Numbered from the stretch's first letter, positions 14,576 to 23,271 are shown. The stretch is 24,545 bases of DNA from an uncultured Ruthenibacterium sp. (GCA_910587145.1 CAJUMH010000039.1:1-24545), one strand, 5' to 3'. The notes: generated from the letters alone by a model not told the origin. Program-made: numbers and translations.

Positions 14576-15613
14576 ATGCAGACAAAACAAAACAGACAGG
14601 GGGACGGCTCTTTTGTCCTGACGGACAGCAAAGGCCGTCCCTCTGCAATTGGCCCGGTGCGGGCCGCGGCAGAGCGGCAAGCTCCGCTTTTCTGGAACAC
14701 GCTCACGCGGCGGCCGGAGACGGTTTTGGGCAGCTGCGTGGCGCTGGGGTATTTCGACGGTGTCCATCTGGGGCACCGCCTTGTTCTGGCGCGCGCCGTG
14801 CAGGAGGCGCGCGCGCGCGGATGTACCCCCGCCGTTTTTACATTTGCGCCGCCGGCAAACGCCTCGGTGAAGGGCAAGGCCATTTTAACGCTTGAGGAAA
14901 AGCGTCGGCGCATGGCGGCTTTGGGCATCGAGGCCATGCTGTGCCCCCCATTTGAAGCGTTTTGTGCGCTTTCCCCCGAGGAATTTGTCCGTACGGTTCT
15001 GGTGGAATGCCTTGGCGCAAGGGCTGTATTCTGCGGCGAAAATTTTACCTTCGGGCGCGGGCGCGCCGGCAGCGCGGATACGCTGCGCCGCCTCTGCGCG
15101 GCGCGCGGCATTGCGGTACAAACGCTCCCGCTGATGGAAAACGGCGGCACGCCGGTTTCTTCCTCGCGCATCCGCGCTTTGCTGGCCGAGGGCGAGATCC
15201 CCGCGGCAAACGCTTTGCTGGGCGAGGCATACTGCATCGATCTGCCCGTGCGTCACGGCAAACAGCTGGGCAGAACACTCGGCTTTCCCACGATCAATCA
15301 GGTATATCCCGCGAGTATGCTGTTGCCGCGGCAGGGTGTATATATCACACAGGTACTGCTAAACGGGCAGTGGCTGCCCGGCGCCACGGGGCTGGGCACG
15401 CGCCCGTCGGTAGCGGGCGGCGGCACAGGCGCAGACGTTACCTGCGAAACCTTCATTCCGGATTTTGCGGGCGAGCTTTACGGCGACATCGTGCGCGTGC
15501 GCTTTTGCCAATATCTGTGGCCGACGCAGAAATACGCCTCGCCGCAGGCCCTTGCGAATATGGTAAACCGCGCGGCGGATGCCGCGCGGGCGTGGGGCTC
15601 GAAGGGGATTTGA
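14576..15613 (+). CDS. ribF: bifunctional riboflavin kinase / FAD synthetase
   Basis: Turns riboflavin into FMN and then FAD. The 345-residue product has the N-terminal FAD synthetase domain (ALGYFDGVHLGH, 55-66; FGRGRAG; SSSRIRALL) and the C-terminal riboflavin kinase domain (GRTLGFPTINQ, GLGTRPSV, then GELYGDIVRVRFCQYLWPTQKY). AAGGAG at 14563-14568 fits ATG 14576, four bases after truB. Odd point: about 54 residues stand before the nucleotide-binding motif, perhaps 30 more than usual. The first 35, polar and not recognisable, may be a local extension; no better internal start is visible. Last gene of the operon; rpsO and pnp, which often follow, are absent. Confidence 0.94.
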   Translation: MQTKQNRQGDGSFVLTDSKGRPSAIGPVRAAAERQAPLFWNTLTRRPETVLGSCVALGYFDGVHLGHRLVLARAVQEARARGCTPAVFTFAPPANASVKGKAILTLEEKRRRMAALGIEAMLCPPFEAFCALSPEEFVRTVLVECLGARAVFCGENFTFGRGRAGSADTLRRLCAARGIAVQTLPLMENGGTPVSSSRIRALLAEGEIPAANALLGEAYCIDLPVRHGKQLGRTLGFPTINQVYPASMLLPRQGVYITQVLLNGQWLPGATGLGTRPSVAGGGTGADVTCETFIPDFAGELYGDIVRVRFCQYLWPTQKYASPQALANMVNRAADAARAWGSKGI

Positions 15614-15713
15614 GTTTTTTGCCGCGCGGGCCATGGGATGCGCCGGCTACGCCATCGGCGGCGGTTTTGCCGCAGGCATGCGCCGCACTTGAACGGCAGC
15701 TTTTGAACAGATC

Positions 15714-17048
15714 TCAGCCCCCGCTCCATTTTTTGTATTCCCTGCGATAAAGGCAAAGCGAAAGAAGCATGGAGACTGTCCATCCTACCGGCCAGGCGCA
15801 CCAGATGCCGGCCGCAGAATGGGTCGCGCCCGAAAAGACAAAGGCCAGTGCGACCCGAAGCACCAGATCCGTAAAGGTTGCAGCCATAAACTGGCGCATG
15901 GCGCCGGTTCCCCGCAGAATTCCGTCCGCAGCCAGCTTGACGGATACGATAAAATAAAACGGAGACAGAATCCGCAAAAACTGTGTTCCGGTGGCAAGGG
16001 CCGTTGCGGAGCTTTCGTCCATAAAAAACATCAGAAAATATCTGCCGAAGAGAAGATAACCGATACAAAACGGAAGGCACAGACACCACACCATTTTTAC
16101 TCCCGCGCGAAGGCCCTCCCGGATGCGCTCATACCGCCGGGAACCGAGGTTCTGCGCCGAAAAGTTGGAGATCCCGTTGCCGATCGTGGTAAACGATGTG
16201 ATCACCATGTTATTCAGCTTCACGGCCGCGGAATATCCGGCAATCACCGAAGCGCCGTACGCGTTGATCACACTTTGGATGATGATATTGCCCACGGAAA
16301 TAAAGCTTTGCTGCAAAATGCTGGGAACGGCGATCACCACAATTTTTTGCAGCAGCTTTTGATCGAACCGCTTTGGTTTTTCTGCCGTTTTAATTTTTTG
16401 AAGCCGCTTCCATACGGCCCAAACAGCCAAAACGCAGCTGACGCCCTGACAGAGAAGGGTTGCCCATGCCACACCCGAAACGCCCATGTGAAACGTCTTT
16501 ACAAACAGAATGTCCACCGCGATATTTGCCGTGGAGGATACCGCGAGAAAAACAAACGGCGTTTTGGAATCGCCCAGCGCGGAGAAAACCCCCGTTGCAA
16601 TATTATAAAAAAACACAAACGGAAGGCCCCAGATGTAAATGTCCAAATAGATTTTGGAATCGGCAAATACTTCCTGCGGTGTTTTGATCAAACGAAGCAG
16701 CGCGCTGCAGCTCAGCGTGCCCGCGGCCATCAGCAGCAGGCAGAGGCAGGCGCTGAAAATACAGGCCGTTGACACCGCTGTTTTCAGCCGGCCGTATTCC
16801 TTTGCGCCAAACAGCTGCGAGGCGATCACGGAACAGCCCATATTGCAGCCAAACGCGAACGCAATGAAGATCAGCGTAATTTCGTAGCCGTTCCCCACCG
16901 CCGCCAGCGCGTTTTCGCCAATCAGCTTGCCTGCCACCAGGCTGTCTGCAATATTATACAGCTGCTGAAAAATAATGCTGCCGAAAAGCGGCAGGCAAAA
17001 TTTCCATAATACGGTTTGCGGGTTTCCCACTGTCAGGTCCCTGTTCAT
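15714..17048 (-). CDS. MATE-family multidrug efflux transporter
   Basis: A 444-residue, twelve-helix membrane protein of the MATE family, exporting drugs or metabolites against sodium or protons. The N-terminus NPQTVLWKFCLPLFGSIIFQQLYNIADSLVAGKLIGENALAAVG is the family signature; the two-fold repeat resumes with KIVVIAVPSILQQSFISVGNIIIQSVINAYG. ILRGTGAMRQFM is also typical (usually GILRGxG). ATG 17048 is preferred over ATG 17069: AAAGGA stands before the first and nothing before the second. It is divergent from a LysR-type regulator, which probably controls it. The substrate cannot be told from sequence. Confidence 0.95.
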   Translation of the reverse strand: MNRDLTVGNPQTVLWKFCLPLFGSIIFQQLYNIADSLVAGKLIGENALAAVGNGYEITLIFIAFAFGCNMGCSVIASQLFGAKEYGRLKTAVSTACIFSACLCLLLMAAGTLSCSALLRLIKTPQEVFADSKIYLDIYIWGLPFVFFYNIATGVFSALGDSKTPFVFLAVSSTANIAVDILFVKTFHMGVSGVAWATLLCQGVSCVLAVWAVWKRLQKIKTAEKPKRFDQKLLQKIVVIAVPSILQQSFISVGNIIIQSVINAYGASVIAGYSAAVKLNNMVITSFTTIGNGISNFSAQNLGSRRYERIREGLRAGVKMVWCLCLPFCIGYLLFGRYFLMFFMDESSATALATGTQFLRILSPFYFIVSVKLAADGILRGTGAMRQFMAATFTDLVLRVALAFVFSGATHSAAGIWCAWPVGWTVSMLLSLCLYRREYKKWSGG

Positions 17049-17089
17049 GGAGCAAGATCCTTTCTGCATTTTTGCTTTGTCCGCATTCT

Positions 17090-17118
17090 ATTATAATCCA
17101 GTTTGCCGGCCGTGAAAA
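17090..17118 (-). promoter_or_regulatory. promoter of the MATE gene
   Basis: On the minus strand TTTTCA (17118-17113), a 17-base spacer and a perfect TATAAT (17095-17090) point at the MATE gene. The 105-base interval to the divergent regulator gene would also hold any LysR-type operator; I cannot single out a T-N11-A box with confidence. Confidence 0.65.
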
Positions 17119-17153
17119 ATACCGATAGCGCATAGGAGAAATACAAAAATTGT

Positions 17154-18050
17154 ATGGATATCAACTTTGAATATTACAAAATTTTTTACTTTGCGGCAAA
17201 ATACGGAAATATTACAAAAGCCGCTGCGGCGCTGGGCAGCAGCCAGCCGAATGTCACGCGTATGATCCGGCTGCTGGAGGCGCAGCTGAACTGCCGGCTG
17301 TTTATCCGCGAGGCAAGGGGGCTCCGGTTGACCGAGGCGGGAAAGACCCTTTATTCCCATGCAGAGGTCGCGTACAGGCACCTGCTGGACGCGCAGGAGG
17401 CCATCTGCGGGCAGAACGCACAGCTGGACGGCACCGTAACCATTGGCGCAACAGAAACCGCTTTGCATCTGTTTCTGTTCGAGCTTCTGCACCGCTTCAA
17501 AGAGGACTATCCGGCCGTGCGCGTCAAGATCTATAATCATTCCACGCCCGAAACCGTCAAGCATCTGGTTGGCGGCCGGTTCGATTTTGCGGTCGTAACA
17601 ACCCCCTTTGCCCTGAACAGCGCGCTTTGCGCCGTAAAGGTTCTGGATTTTCGCGAAATTTTGGTGGGCGGAGCGCAATATGGCAATTTATGCGGCGCTC
17701 CTTTGGCGCTTTCGGACGTCTGCCGGTATCCGCTCATTGGGCTGGGCCGCGAAAGCGCGACCTATCGCTTTTATCAGGATCTTTTCACCGCGCAGGGGAT
17801 CGCCTGGAAGCCGGAGATGGAGGTCGCGACATCCGATTTGATGCTGCCTTTGATCGAAAAAAACATGGGGATCGGATTTGTCCCGGAGGCCTTGGCCAAA
17901 CCTCTCTTGGCAGAAAAACGGCTGGTGCATATCCCGCTCGATCTTCCGGTTCCGAGCCGGTCGGTTCAGATCGTCTCGGATCAAAAGCGCGGCCAAAGCC
18001 TTGCGGCGCATACGTTTTACAAATTCTGCACTGGCACGCCCCGCCCATAG
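17154..18050 (+). CDS. LysR-type transcriptional regulator
   Basis: 298 residues. The N-terminal winged helix-turn-helix (about 1-60) reads FEYYKIFYFAAKYGNITKAAAALGSSQPNVTRMIRLLEAQLNCRLFIREARGLRLTEAG, a textbook LysR DNA-binding domain. The rest (about 88-295) is the periplasmic-binding-like effector domain (LDGTVTIGATETALHLFL, MGIGFVPEALAKPLL). The MDINFEYYKIFYF opening is common in Clostridia. AGGAGA (17134-17139) is the only ribosome binding site, rather far (14 bases) from ATG 17154. It is divergent from the MATE gene, and such pairs usually mean direct control of the neighbour. The effector is unknown. Confidence 0.95.
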   Translation: MDINFEYYKIFYFAAKYGNITKAAAALGSSQPNVTRMIRLLEAQLNCRLFIREARGLRLTEAGKTLYSHAEVAYRHLLDAQEAICGQNAQLDGTVTIGATETALHLFLFELLHRFKEDYPAVRVKIYNHSTPETVKHLVGGRFDFAVVTTPFALNSALCAVKVLDFREILVGGAQYGNLCGAPLALSDVCRYPLIGLGRESATYRFYQDLFTAQGIAWKPEMEVATSDLMLPLIEKNMGIGFVPEALAKPLLAEKRLVHIPLDLPVPSRSVQIVSDQKRGQSLAAHTFYKFCTGTPRP

Positions 18051-18133
18051 CGGCCGAGCGGGAAGCCGGCGCCGGAAAAGAGATCAGACGGCAGCACAGA
18101 CGCCCCTCTTTGGGGTGCGCTGCAAAAATATGC

Positions 18134-18182
18134 AAAAACAGCGGCAGCGGCACGGGAAAAGCTTCGTGCCGCCGTCGCTGTT
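18134..18182 (-). terminator. terminator of the SGNH hydrolase gene
   Basis: An 18-bp stem joins 18137-18154 and 18165-18182, with one G-U pair and one A-C mismatch, around a 10-base loop. On the minus strand it is followed by TTTTTGCATATTTTTG. No T-run follows on the plus strand, so it serves the minus-strand gene rather than the convergent LysR gene. Confidence 0.8.
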
Positions 18183-18236
18183 ATGAAAAGAATTTGGCTT
18201 CATGGGGTTTATGGAATGAGGGAAGCTGTGCTACGT

Positions 18237-20099
18237 TTACGTATTATCAGTCGATGTCAGTCCTGATGTATGACAGCCTACACATACCCCGTCGGCGCTA
18301 ACGTTACGGTGTTCACAATGATTACATCCTTGAACTGTACATTTACCATCCGCATCGAGACTATGGCTGCCTTGGGTTACATCAACTGCACCGCAGGAGC
18401 ATGCATGTCCTTCACCAAAACTATGAGTATGCGGCTGCCATTCTGGATCCTGAAGTCCACATGAGCACTTGTGGGTACTCGAATCATAGTTATGTCCTAC
18501 ATACATGTTGCAAACAGTGCAATTACCGTCTTCCTGCTTATGCGAACCATGGGTACATGTCGCACCACATTTCGTACATTTGCCGTCTTCATACGTATGA
18601 GAAGTACATTTCCATTCCGGGTCTTGCCCTCCCTGCGCGCTACACACCGCACAAGTACGCGCGCCCGTATTCGGATCTGTATTCCATGTATGCGCCTCTG
18701 CTACAGCCCCCTTATTCTCATCCGGGCATTTATCGCCGTCTTTGCACCAGTGCGCATGTTTGCCGTTGCCCTGATCCTTCCAGTCATTGGTATTATAGCT
18801 GTGTACATGATTCTGCTGGAATGACACCCAAACGCTCAGCTCCTTCAGCGTAGTGTTTCCGGGAACCGTGAACGTAGCCGTCTGCTGGTTGTTTACCACG
18901 GTGGAAAGGCCGCTGCCCTCGTAGAGCCCGCCCTCGGTGCAGCCCCAGCCGGCAATGCTGTAGCCGGAGTTTGCCGTGGCCGTCACGGGCATGCAGGCCT
19001 TGCCCGGCTCCACCTGCTGCGTCAGCGTGCCGGTGAGCGCGCCGAAGCTCTCCTGCCCTTTTGTGATGAAGAAGCGCACCGTCACGCTCTGCGCCTGCGA
19101 GCTGGACGACGAAGACGACGAAGACGAGGCCGCCTGCGGGTTGAACAGCTCCTCCGGCGTGGGCTGGTGCACGGGCTGCTCGGTAAGCGCGGGGCGCGTA
19201 TCCGCCACAACGTGCGTGTGCGTGCGCACATAGCTCAGCAGCGCCTTTGCGCCGTCCTCGTTCAGGTGCAAACCGTCGCCGATCATATAATCCGCGCGCG
19301 CAAAGCCCGTGGTGGGATCCTTCAGCGCCTCGCTGCTGTTTAAAAACTGGTAGCCGTCCTCACGCGCAAGATCGGCCAGGGCCTTGTTGAACGCGTCGAT
19401 GGATTTCTGCGTGGCGGCCGCGTTCGAGCGGAAAATCGCCACGGGCGGGATCGCGTTGATGATGATATCCGCATATGGCCATTCTTTTTTGATGGCCTCC
19501 AGCGCGCTGCGGTATTGGTTTTTGAAGGTTTCGGCCGCGGAATCGGTGTTGTTGGTGCCGTAGGTGATCACAATGCGGCGCGGCTGCATCATCGCCACGG
19601 CGCGCGCCATATAAACAGGGTTCGACATCCCCTTAAAATACATGCTGGGCGTGCCGGTAACATGCTGGATGCCCATGCCTACGGCGCTGAGGTTGTTCTG
19701 CCACGACGTAAGGCTGTAGGTGGCCAGACGGTAGGTGTTGGAATCTCCGATGAAGATCGTCTCTTTCAGATAGGCGTCGCCGCCGTCTGTCGTCTCGGGC
19801 AGGAGCGTGCCGTCGTATTCCGAAAGCTGCAGCGCGTTTTCGTTCGGGTCGTATGCCTCCGACGACGCCGGCGGGATGCCGGCGGGCGCGGATACGCTCA
19901 TGGGAACCGCCGAGGATACGTCCACGGGCAGCTGCGCGGGCCTTTGCGAGGCGACCACCGCGATGGCGGTTCCCGCCCCGACAACGCCTACGCCGCATAC
20001 AAGGATGGCGATGTCCAGCACGCTGCCGTGCGCCACGCGCCCAAAAAAGCGCAGGATCGCTTTCCCCGCTTTGCGGAAATATCTTTGAATCTGATGCAC
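18237..20099 (-). CDS. membrane-anchored SGNH/GDSL hydrolase with cysteine-rich C-terminal tail
   Basis: 620 residues from a GTG start. GGAGGAAAGACT stands directly before GTG 20099, whereas the in-frame ATG at 20177 has no ribosome binding site. Order: basic cytoplasmic head; membrane anchor (about 27-49); linker; SGNH hydrolase (about 112-295) with block I FIGDSNTYR (nucleophile Ser120), GTNN (181-184) and DGLHLN (275-280, catalytic Asp/His); a run of ten serines (325-334); a beta-rich repeat-like module (338-428) with GYSIAGWG; and a tail (about 430-620) with 19 cysteines in CxxC and CxCG pairs among many histidines. SGNH enzymes on Gram-positive surfaces often act as O-acetyl esterases or transferases on wall polymers, so that is a guess at its role. 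The tail looks metal- or disulfide-stabilised. Its DNA (18237-18810) has much lower GC than the rest of the gene, suggesting separate origin. Confidence 0.88.
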   Translation of the reverse strand: MHQIQRYFRKAGKAILRFFGRVAHGSVLDIAILVCGVGVVGAGTAIAVVASQRPAQLPVDVSSAVPMSVSAPAGIPPASSEAYDPNENALQLSEYDGTLLPETTDGGDAYLKETIFIGDSNTYRLATYSLTSWQNNLSAVGMGIQHVTGTPSMYFKGMSNPVYMARAVAMMQPRRIVITYGTNNTDSAAETFKNQYRSALEAIKKEWPYADIIINAIPPVAIFRSNAAATQKSIDAFNKALADLAREDGYQFLNSSEALKDPTTGFARADYMIGDGLHLNEDGAKALLSYVRTHTHVVADTRPALTEQPVHQPTPEELFNPQAASSSSSSSSSSQAQSVTVRFFITKGQESFGALTGTLTQQVEPGKACMPVTATANSGYSIAGWGCTEGGLYEGSGLSTVVNNQQTATFTVPGNTTLKELSVWVSFQQNHVHSYNTNDWKDQGNGKHAHWCKDGDKCPDENKGAVAEAHTWNTDPNTGARTCAVCSAQGGQDPEWKCTSHTYEDGKCTKCGATCTHGSHKQEDGNCTVCNMYVGHNYDSSTHKCSCGLQDPEWQPHTHSFGEGHACSCGAVDVTQGSHSLDADGKCTVQGCNHCEHRNVSADGVCVGCHTSGLTSTDNT

Positions 20100-20470
20100 A
20101 GTCTTTCCTCCTTTGAAGGGGTCTGGGCAGCCAAAGGCCGCCGCACGCGGAGCGTCCTGCAAAAGCGCCGCGCGCAATGTTGGTTTTATTATATATGATT
20201 TTAACGAAAAAATCTACCTTTTTCTTTCAAGCCAAAATCTGGCGGGGAAAATTTGTGCGGAATGCTCCGAATGCGGGCCCTCTCTGCCTTTTTTGCGGGG
20301 CCTCGGCCCTTTCGCGGGCCCTTCGGCCCTTTTGCATCCGGCGCAAAACAGCGGCCCCGCGGCAGGCGCGTCCCAGCCGCGCCGCATGTGCGAACGGCGG
20401 CAGGCCGGCCGCCTTTTCAAGCGCGCCGCCCGTAAGGAGCGCGGCTGCAGAGCCGAATATCATACAAAAA
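20100..20470. other. intergenic region between envelope genes
   Basis: About 370 bases with no supported gene; short frames here are proline/arginine-rich and lack ribosome binding sites. A minus-strand TATAAT (20193-20188) with TAGATT 17 bases upstream (20216-20211) may be the promoter of the SGNH hydrolase gene. The part 20290-20330 is made of GGGCC/GGCCC-type words that can fold on themselves. Confidence 0.4.
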
Positions 20471-20500
20471 ATTCCCGCCCGGAGCGCTCCGGGCGGGAAT
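20465..20500 (-). terminator. terminator of the DUF4352-like lipoprotein gene
   Basis: A perfect 30-base palindrome (20471-20500; arms of 15, centre GAGCGCTC) lies 20 bases after the lipoprotein stop codon. On the minus strand it runs into TTTTTTG, a classic intrinsic terminator. Confidence 0.92.
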
Positions 20501-20520
20501 GTGTTTTACGTGCGGCTGCC

Positions 20521-21762
20521 TTATGCCGCGGCGGGGGCCGGCAGCGTGAAATCGGCCGAGAAAAACTCACCGGTCTGGTCGTTGCCGTCGGCATCGGTAT
20601 ATTCCTCCAGATAAACCAGAGAAAAATCGTTCTGGCCGGCCGGCGCTTCAAACAGCATGTCGTAGGTAGCTTCCCTGCCGTCCGCAAGCTCCCATTCCAG
20701 CGGCATCATCTCGTCGTTAAAGGCGTCTACCGCCCATGCATAATCATAATCGCCCGGGCCCCACTGAAGCTGAAAATCAGTATCGTACATGGGCAGCGTG
20801 CTGCCAAAATCGTTTTTCACCCGCACGCGCAGCACCAGCAGCCGGTTGCCCTCTGCAGGCGTATAGCCGTCGTATTCGGCCGGGCTCTCGGCCGATACCA
20901 CGGTGTAATCGAAGAACATGGTAGAGAACGTGCGTCCGATATCGCCGGTGGCCGCAGGCGCGCCGGAAGCGCCCGAACGGCCGGGAGCTCCCGCTTCCAG
21001 CGGCGTAAACGCGGAAGCGCCGCCCTCCATGGTCTCCGGATCGCTGCCGTCCAGCGCGGTGATGGCGATCATGGCAAGCTTGTCGTCCAGCAGGCGCAGA
21101 TAGATCCATTCCCGAACCTCCGCGCCGGACATCGTCATCGTGAGAGGGAGCACCAGAAAATCTTCGCCGCCGAGCGCGGCGCGGTAGGTTGCGTCGGCGC
21201 GGAACGTGGCGCCGGACGATTCGTCGAAAGCCGTTTCCTGCTGCGCAATCACAATTTCCGCAAGCGATTCCTCGGTTACGAAATCCAGATTGCTCAAACC
21301 TCCCAGATCCATAAACATCAGCTGTACATTGGTGCCGCTTATCGGATCCTGCGCGATCATTGCGTAGACCATACGGCTTTTGGCGAGGCCCGCCGCCGCC
21401 TTTGCGTCGTCACTCAAAAGGTCGTTGTCCGTAGCGGCGTCCACCATTTCCAGCAGTTCTTCGTCCGAAGCGTGCTCCCAGCCTTCGGGCAGCGTAAAAT
21501 TGAGGTTCAATGCCGCGCTGGAATACACGTCGCCGTTCCAAAAGCCCAGCTCGTCCTCCGGCAGCGCCGTGCCGGTGCTGCCCGGCTCTGCCGGCTCGTC
21601 CGCCTCCGGCCGCGACACGTCGGGCGCTCTGGGCGGTTCCGGCCGTGTGGTGCTGCCGGGGCCGTCATTGTCCGGCCGACGTCCGGTCTGCTGTTTGCTG
21701 CAGCCGGCAAGGCCGCACAACAGCGTAAGCGCCAAAAGCAGGGCAATAAGCCTTTTCATCAT
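20521..21762 (-). CDS. lipoprotein with DUF4352-like C-terminal domain
   Basis: 413 residues. The signal peptide ends in a lipobox LAGC with Cys21, so the mature protein is tethered outside the membrane. A Pro/Glu/Asp/Arg-rich disordered linker (about 23-72) follows. The first domain (about 75-250) begins AALNLNFTLPEGWEHASDEEL; this opening recurs in uncharacterised Clostridia lipoproteins. The C-terminal domain (about 275-410), IGRTFSTMFFDYTVVSAES to LVLRVRVKND and FSLVYLEE, resembles DUF4352/telokin-like beta-sandwich domains. AAGGGA precedes two adjacent ATG codons (21762 and 21759); either could be used. It has its own promoter and terminator. Function unknown. Confidence 0.82.
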   Translation of the reverse strand: MMKRLIALLLALTLLCGLAGCSKQQTGRRPDNDGPGSTTRPEPPRAPDVSRPEADEPAEPGSTGTALPEDELGFWNGDVYSSAALNLNFTLPEGWEHASDEELLEMVDAATDNDLLSDDAKAAAGLAKSRMVYAMIAQDPISGTNVQLMFMDLGGLSNLDFVTEESLAEIVIAQQETAFDESSGATFRADATYRAALGGEDFLVLPLTMTMSGAEVREWIYLRLLDDKLAMIAITALDGSDPETMEGGASAFTPLEAGAPGRSGASGAPAATGDIGRTFSTMFFDYTVVSAESPAEYDGYTPAEGNRLLVLRVRVKNDFGSTLPMYDTDFQLQWGPGDYDYAWAVDAFNDEMMPLEWELADGREATYDMLFEAPAGQNDFSLVYLEEYTDADGNDQTGEFFSADFTLPAPAAA

Positions 21763-21851
21763 GATCCCTTCCCTTTTTTGATTTTCGCTTTGCCCCCAAA
21801 CCGCAGAAAGCCGGGCCGCGCCGGGGCGGCGGAGGGCGCGATATTTTCTTT

Positions 21852-21880
21852 ATTGTAGCATCTTTTGGCCGCGGGCGCAA
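21852..21880 (-). promoter_or_regulatory. promoter of the DUF4352-like lipoprotein gene
   Basis: On the minus strand TTGCGC (21880-21875), a 17-base spacer and TACAAT (21857-21852). Start near 21845, about 80 bases before the lipoprotein gene. The -35 starts 6 bases inside the non-coding side of the preceding gene's stop. Confidence 0.65.
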
Positions 21881-21885
21881 TCCGT

Positions 21886-23271
21886 TCAGCGGTTGATCGC
21901 AAAAAGGCTCAGCAGCAGGCAAAGCAGCCAGAACGCGATCACAAGGCCAAAGCCGGCCGCGGCGCGCGGCAGCGAGATGGGCTGCGCCTTCGGTACGTTC
22001 CGGTCGGCAAGAGGGCCGCGGCCGCCCGCGTCGAAACGAAAAAGGATCACACACACCAGCACCGCCGCAAATGCCATAGAGAGCGCGGTGGCAGGCAGGT
22101 ACCGCGCCATCAGCGTAAGAACGGGCGGCGGCTCTATCAGCAGCGCCTCAAACCGGATAAAATACGCCGCGCCCCAAACCAGCATGTTCGCCTCCAGCTG
22201 GTTTGGATAACAGGTATAGATATACAGCAATATGCAGCCGGACAGCACCGGGGACAGCAGCTCGTACAGGCCGCGGTTGCGCTGGCCCGCAACCGCAAGA
22301 ATATAAAACGGGAAGATAAAAACAGACCACTGCGGGTGCCAGATCATAAACAGCAGCATCGCGCCGAACACGGCAAGGCCGCAGCTTGCCGCGGCGCGCA
22401 GCCGCTGTTCGGGCGCCGCAGGGGCCGGGCGCAGGTAGCACCAAACGCTCAGCACCGCAATGGCCGTAAACAGCAGGGGCACAAACCCCACGGTAAATTC
22501 AAAAAAGCGCCGAATGATCAGATCCATAAAGTCGTTCACATCGCCTGTTCTGCCCAGAAACAAAAGCGTGGTAAGCGCGTAGGGCGCCACCGTGAGCAGC
22601 CCGAGGGGGATCCATTCCCGCACCGGCTTTTTGCGCGCCAAAAGCAGCAGCGGCACAAACAGCAGCAGCGCAAAGATCTTGAACAGCGCCGAACAGCCCA
22701 TCCAAAGGCAGAAGCCCTTCAGATCGTCTTTCACATAGCGGCACAGCGCTGTCAGCATCAAAAAGACGGCGGGCAGATCGTAAAAGCCGAACGAGGCCAG
22801 CAAAAATGGAATGGGACTCAGCAAAAACAGCCACGCGGCCTTTTTTGCAGTGTCTTCGTCGCCCAGAGAAGCCGCCACCAGCCGCTTCATCTGCCAGGCC
22901 GAAGCGAGCAGAAACCCCGTGCAAAGCAGCTTTGTCCACTGCCACAGCACCGGCTCGTTCACGGCAAGAGAAAAGACGCGGTTGACGAGCCAGACCGGCA
23001 GCTCCCACACGGCAAACATCATATAGGCCGCGATGTTATAATGCGCCGCGTTGATATAGTACAGATCGCTGCCGTGCGCAAAAACATCCGTGTAAAAATC
23101 CAGGAACCGGCCGCTGAAAATATTATCCAGCAGCAGATAGGAATGGTTGGCCGTCTCCATCAGGTCCGGATGGACAAAGGCGGCGGTAAAGCAGAGCAGC
23201 AGGACAAGATACAAGAGTTTGCCGGCTTTCGCAGCGCCTTTTTCATTGAGGAGCGTGCGGATTTTTGTCAT
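21886..23271 (-). CDS. polytopic membrane protein, GT-C glycosyltransferase-like
   Basis: 461 residues with about ten to twelve hydrophobic helices. After the first helix a long outside loop (HPDLMETANHSYLLLDNIFSGRFLDFY, then LYYINAAHYNIAAYMMFAVWELPVWL) carries acidic residues in the place where GT-C enzymes keep their catalytic Asp/Glu. Later helices include FLLSPIPFLLASFGFYDLPAVFL and WHPQWSVFIFPFYILA, of a kind seen in mannosyltransferase-like GT-C proteins that use lipid-linked sugars. The family assignment rests on this general pattern, not on a catalytic motif I can name. GGAGGATC is the ribosome binding site. It follows the amidase gene by 97 bases and may be co-transcribed with it, in line with a wall- or glycolipid-building role. 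Confidence 0.7.
   Translation of the reverse strand: MTKIRTLLNEKGAAKAGKLLYLVLLLCFTAAFVHPDLMETANHSYLLLDNIFSGRFLDFYTDVFAHGSDLYYINAAHYNIAAYMMFAVWELPVWLVNRVFSLAVNEPVLWQWTKLLCTGFLLASAWQMKRLVAASLGDEDTAKKAAWLFLLSPIPFLLASFGFYDLPAVFLMLTALCRYVKDDLKGFCLWMGCSALFKIFALLLFVPLLLLARKKPVREWIPLGLLTVAPYALTTLLFLGRTGDVNDFMDLIIRRFFEFTVGFVPLLFTAIAVLSVWCYLRPAPAAPEQRLRAAASCGLAVFGAMLLFMIWHPQWSVFIFPFYILAVAGQRNRGLYELLSPVLSGCILLYIYTCYPNQLEANMLVWGAAYFIRFEALLIEPPPVLTLMARYLPATALSMAFAAVLVCVILFRFDAGGRGPLADRNVPKAQPISLPRAAAGFGLVIAFWLLCLLLSLFAINR

Noticed and set aside
18237..18815. Diversity-generating retroelement target or silent-cassette variation at the SGNH 3' end
   Set aside because: No reverse transcriptase, template repeat or second copy of the tail is in the window, and the tail is not a C-type lectin fold. 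Only a composition shift is supported.
20113..21858. A 581-codon plus-strand open frame
   Set aside because: It lies opposite the lipoprotein gene, which has a signal peptide, lipobox, ribosome binding site, promoter and terminator. The plus-strand product is Arg/His/Gly-rich and resembles no family; it is a GC-rich shadow.
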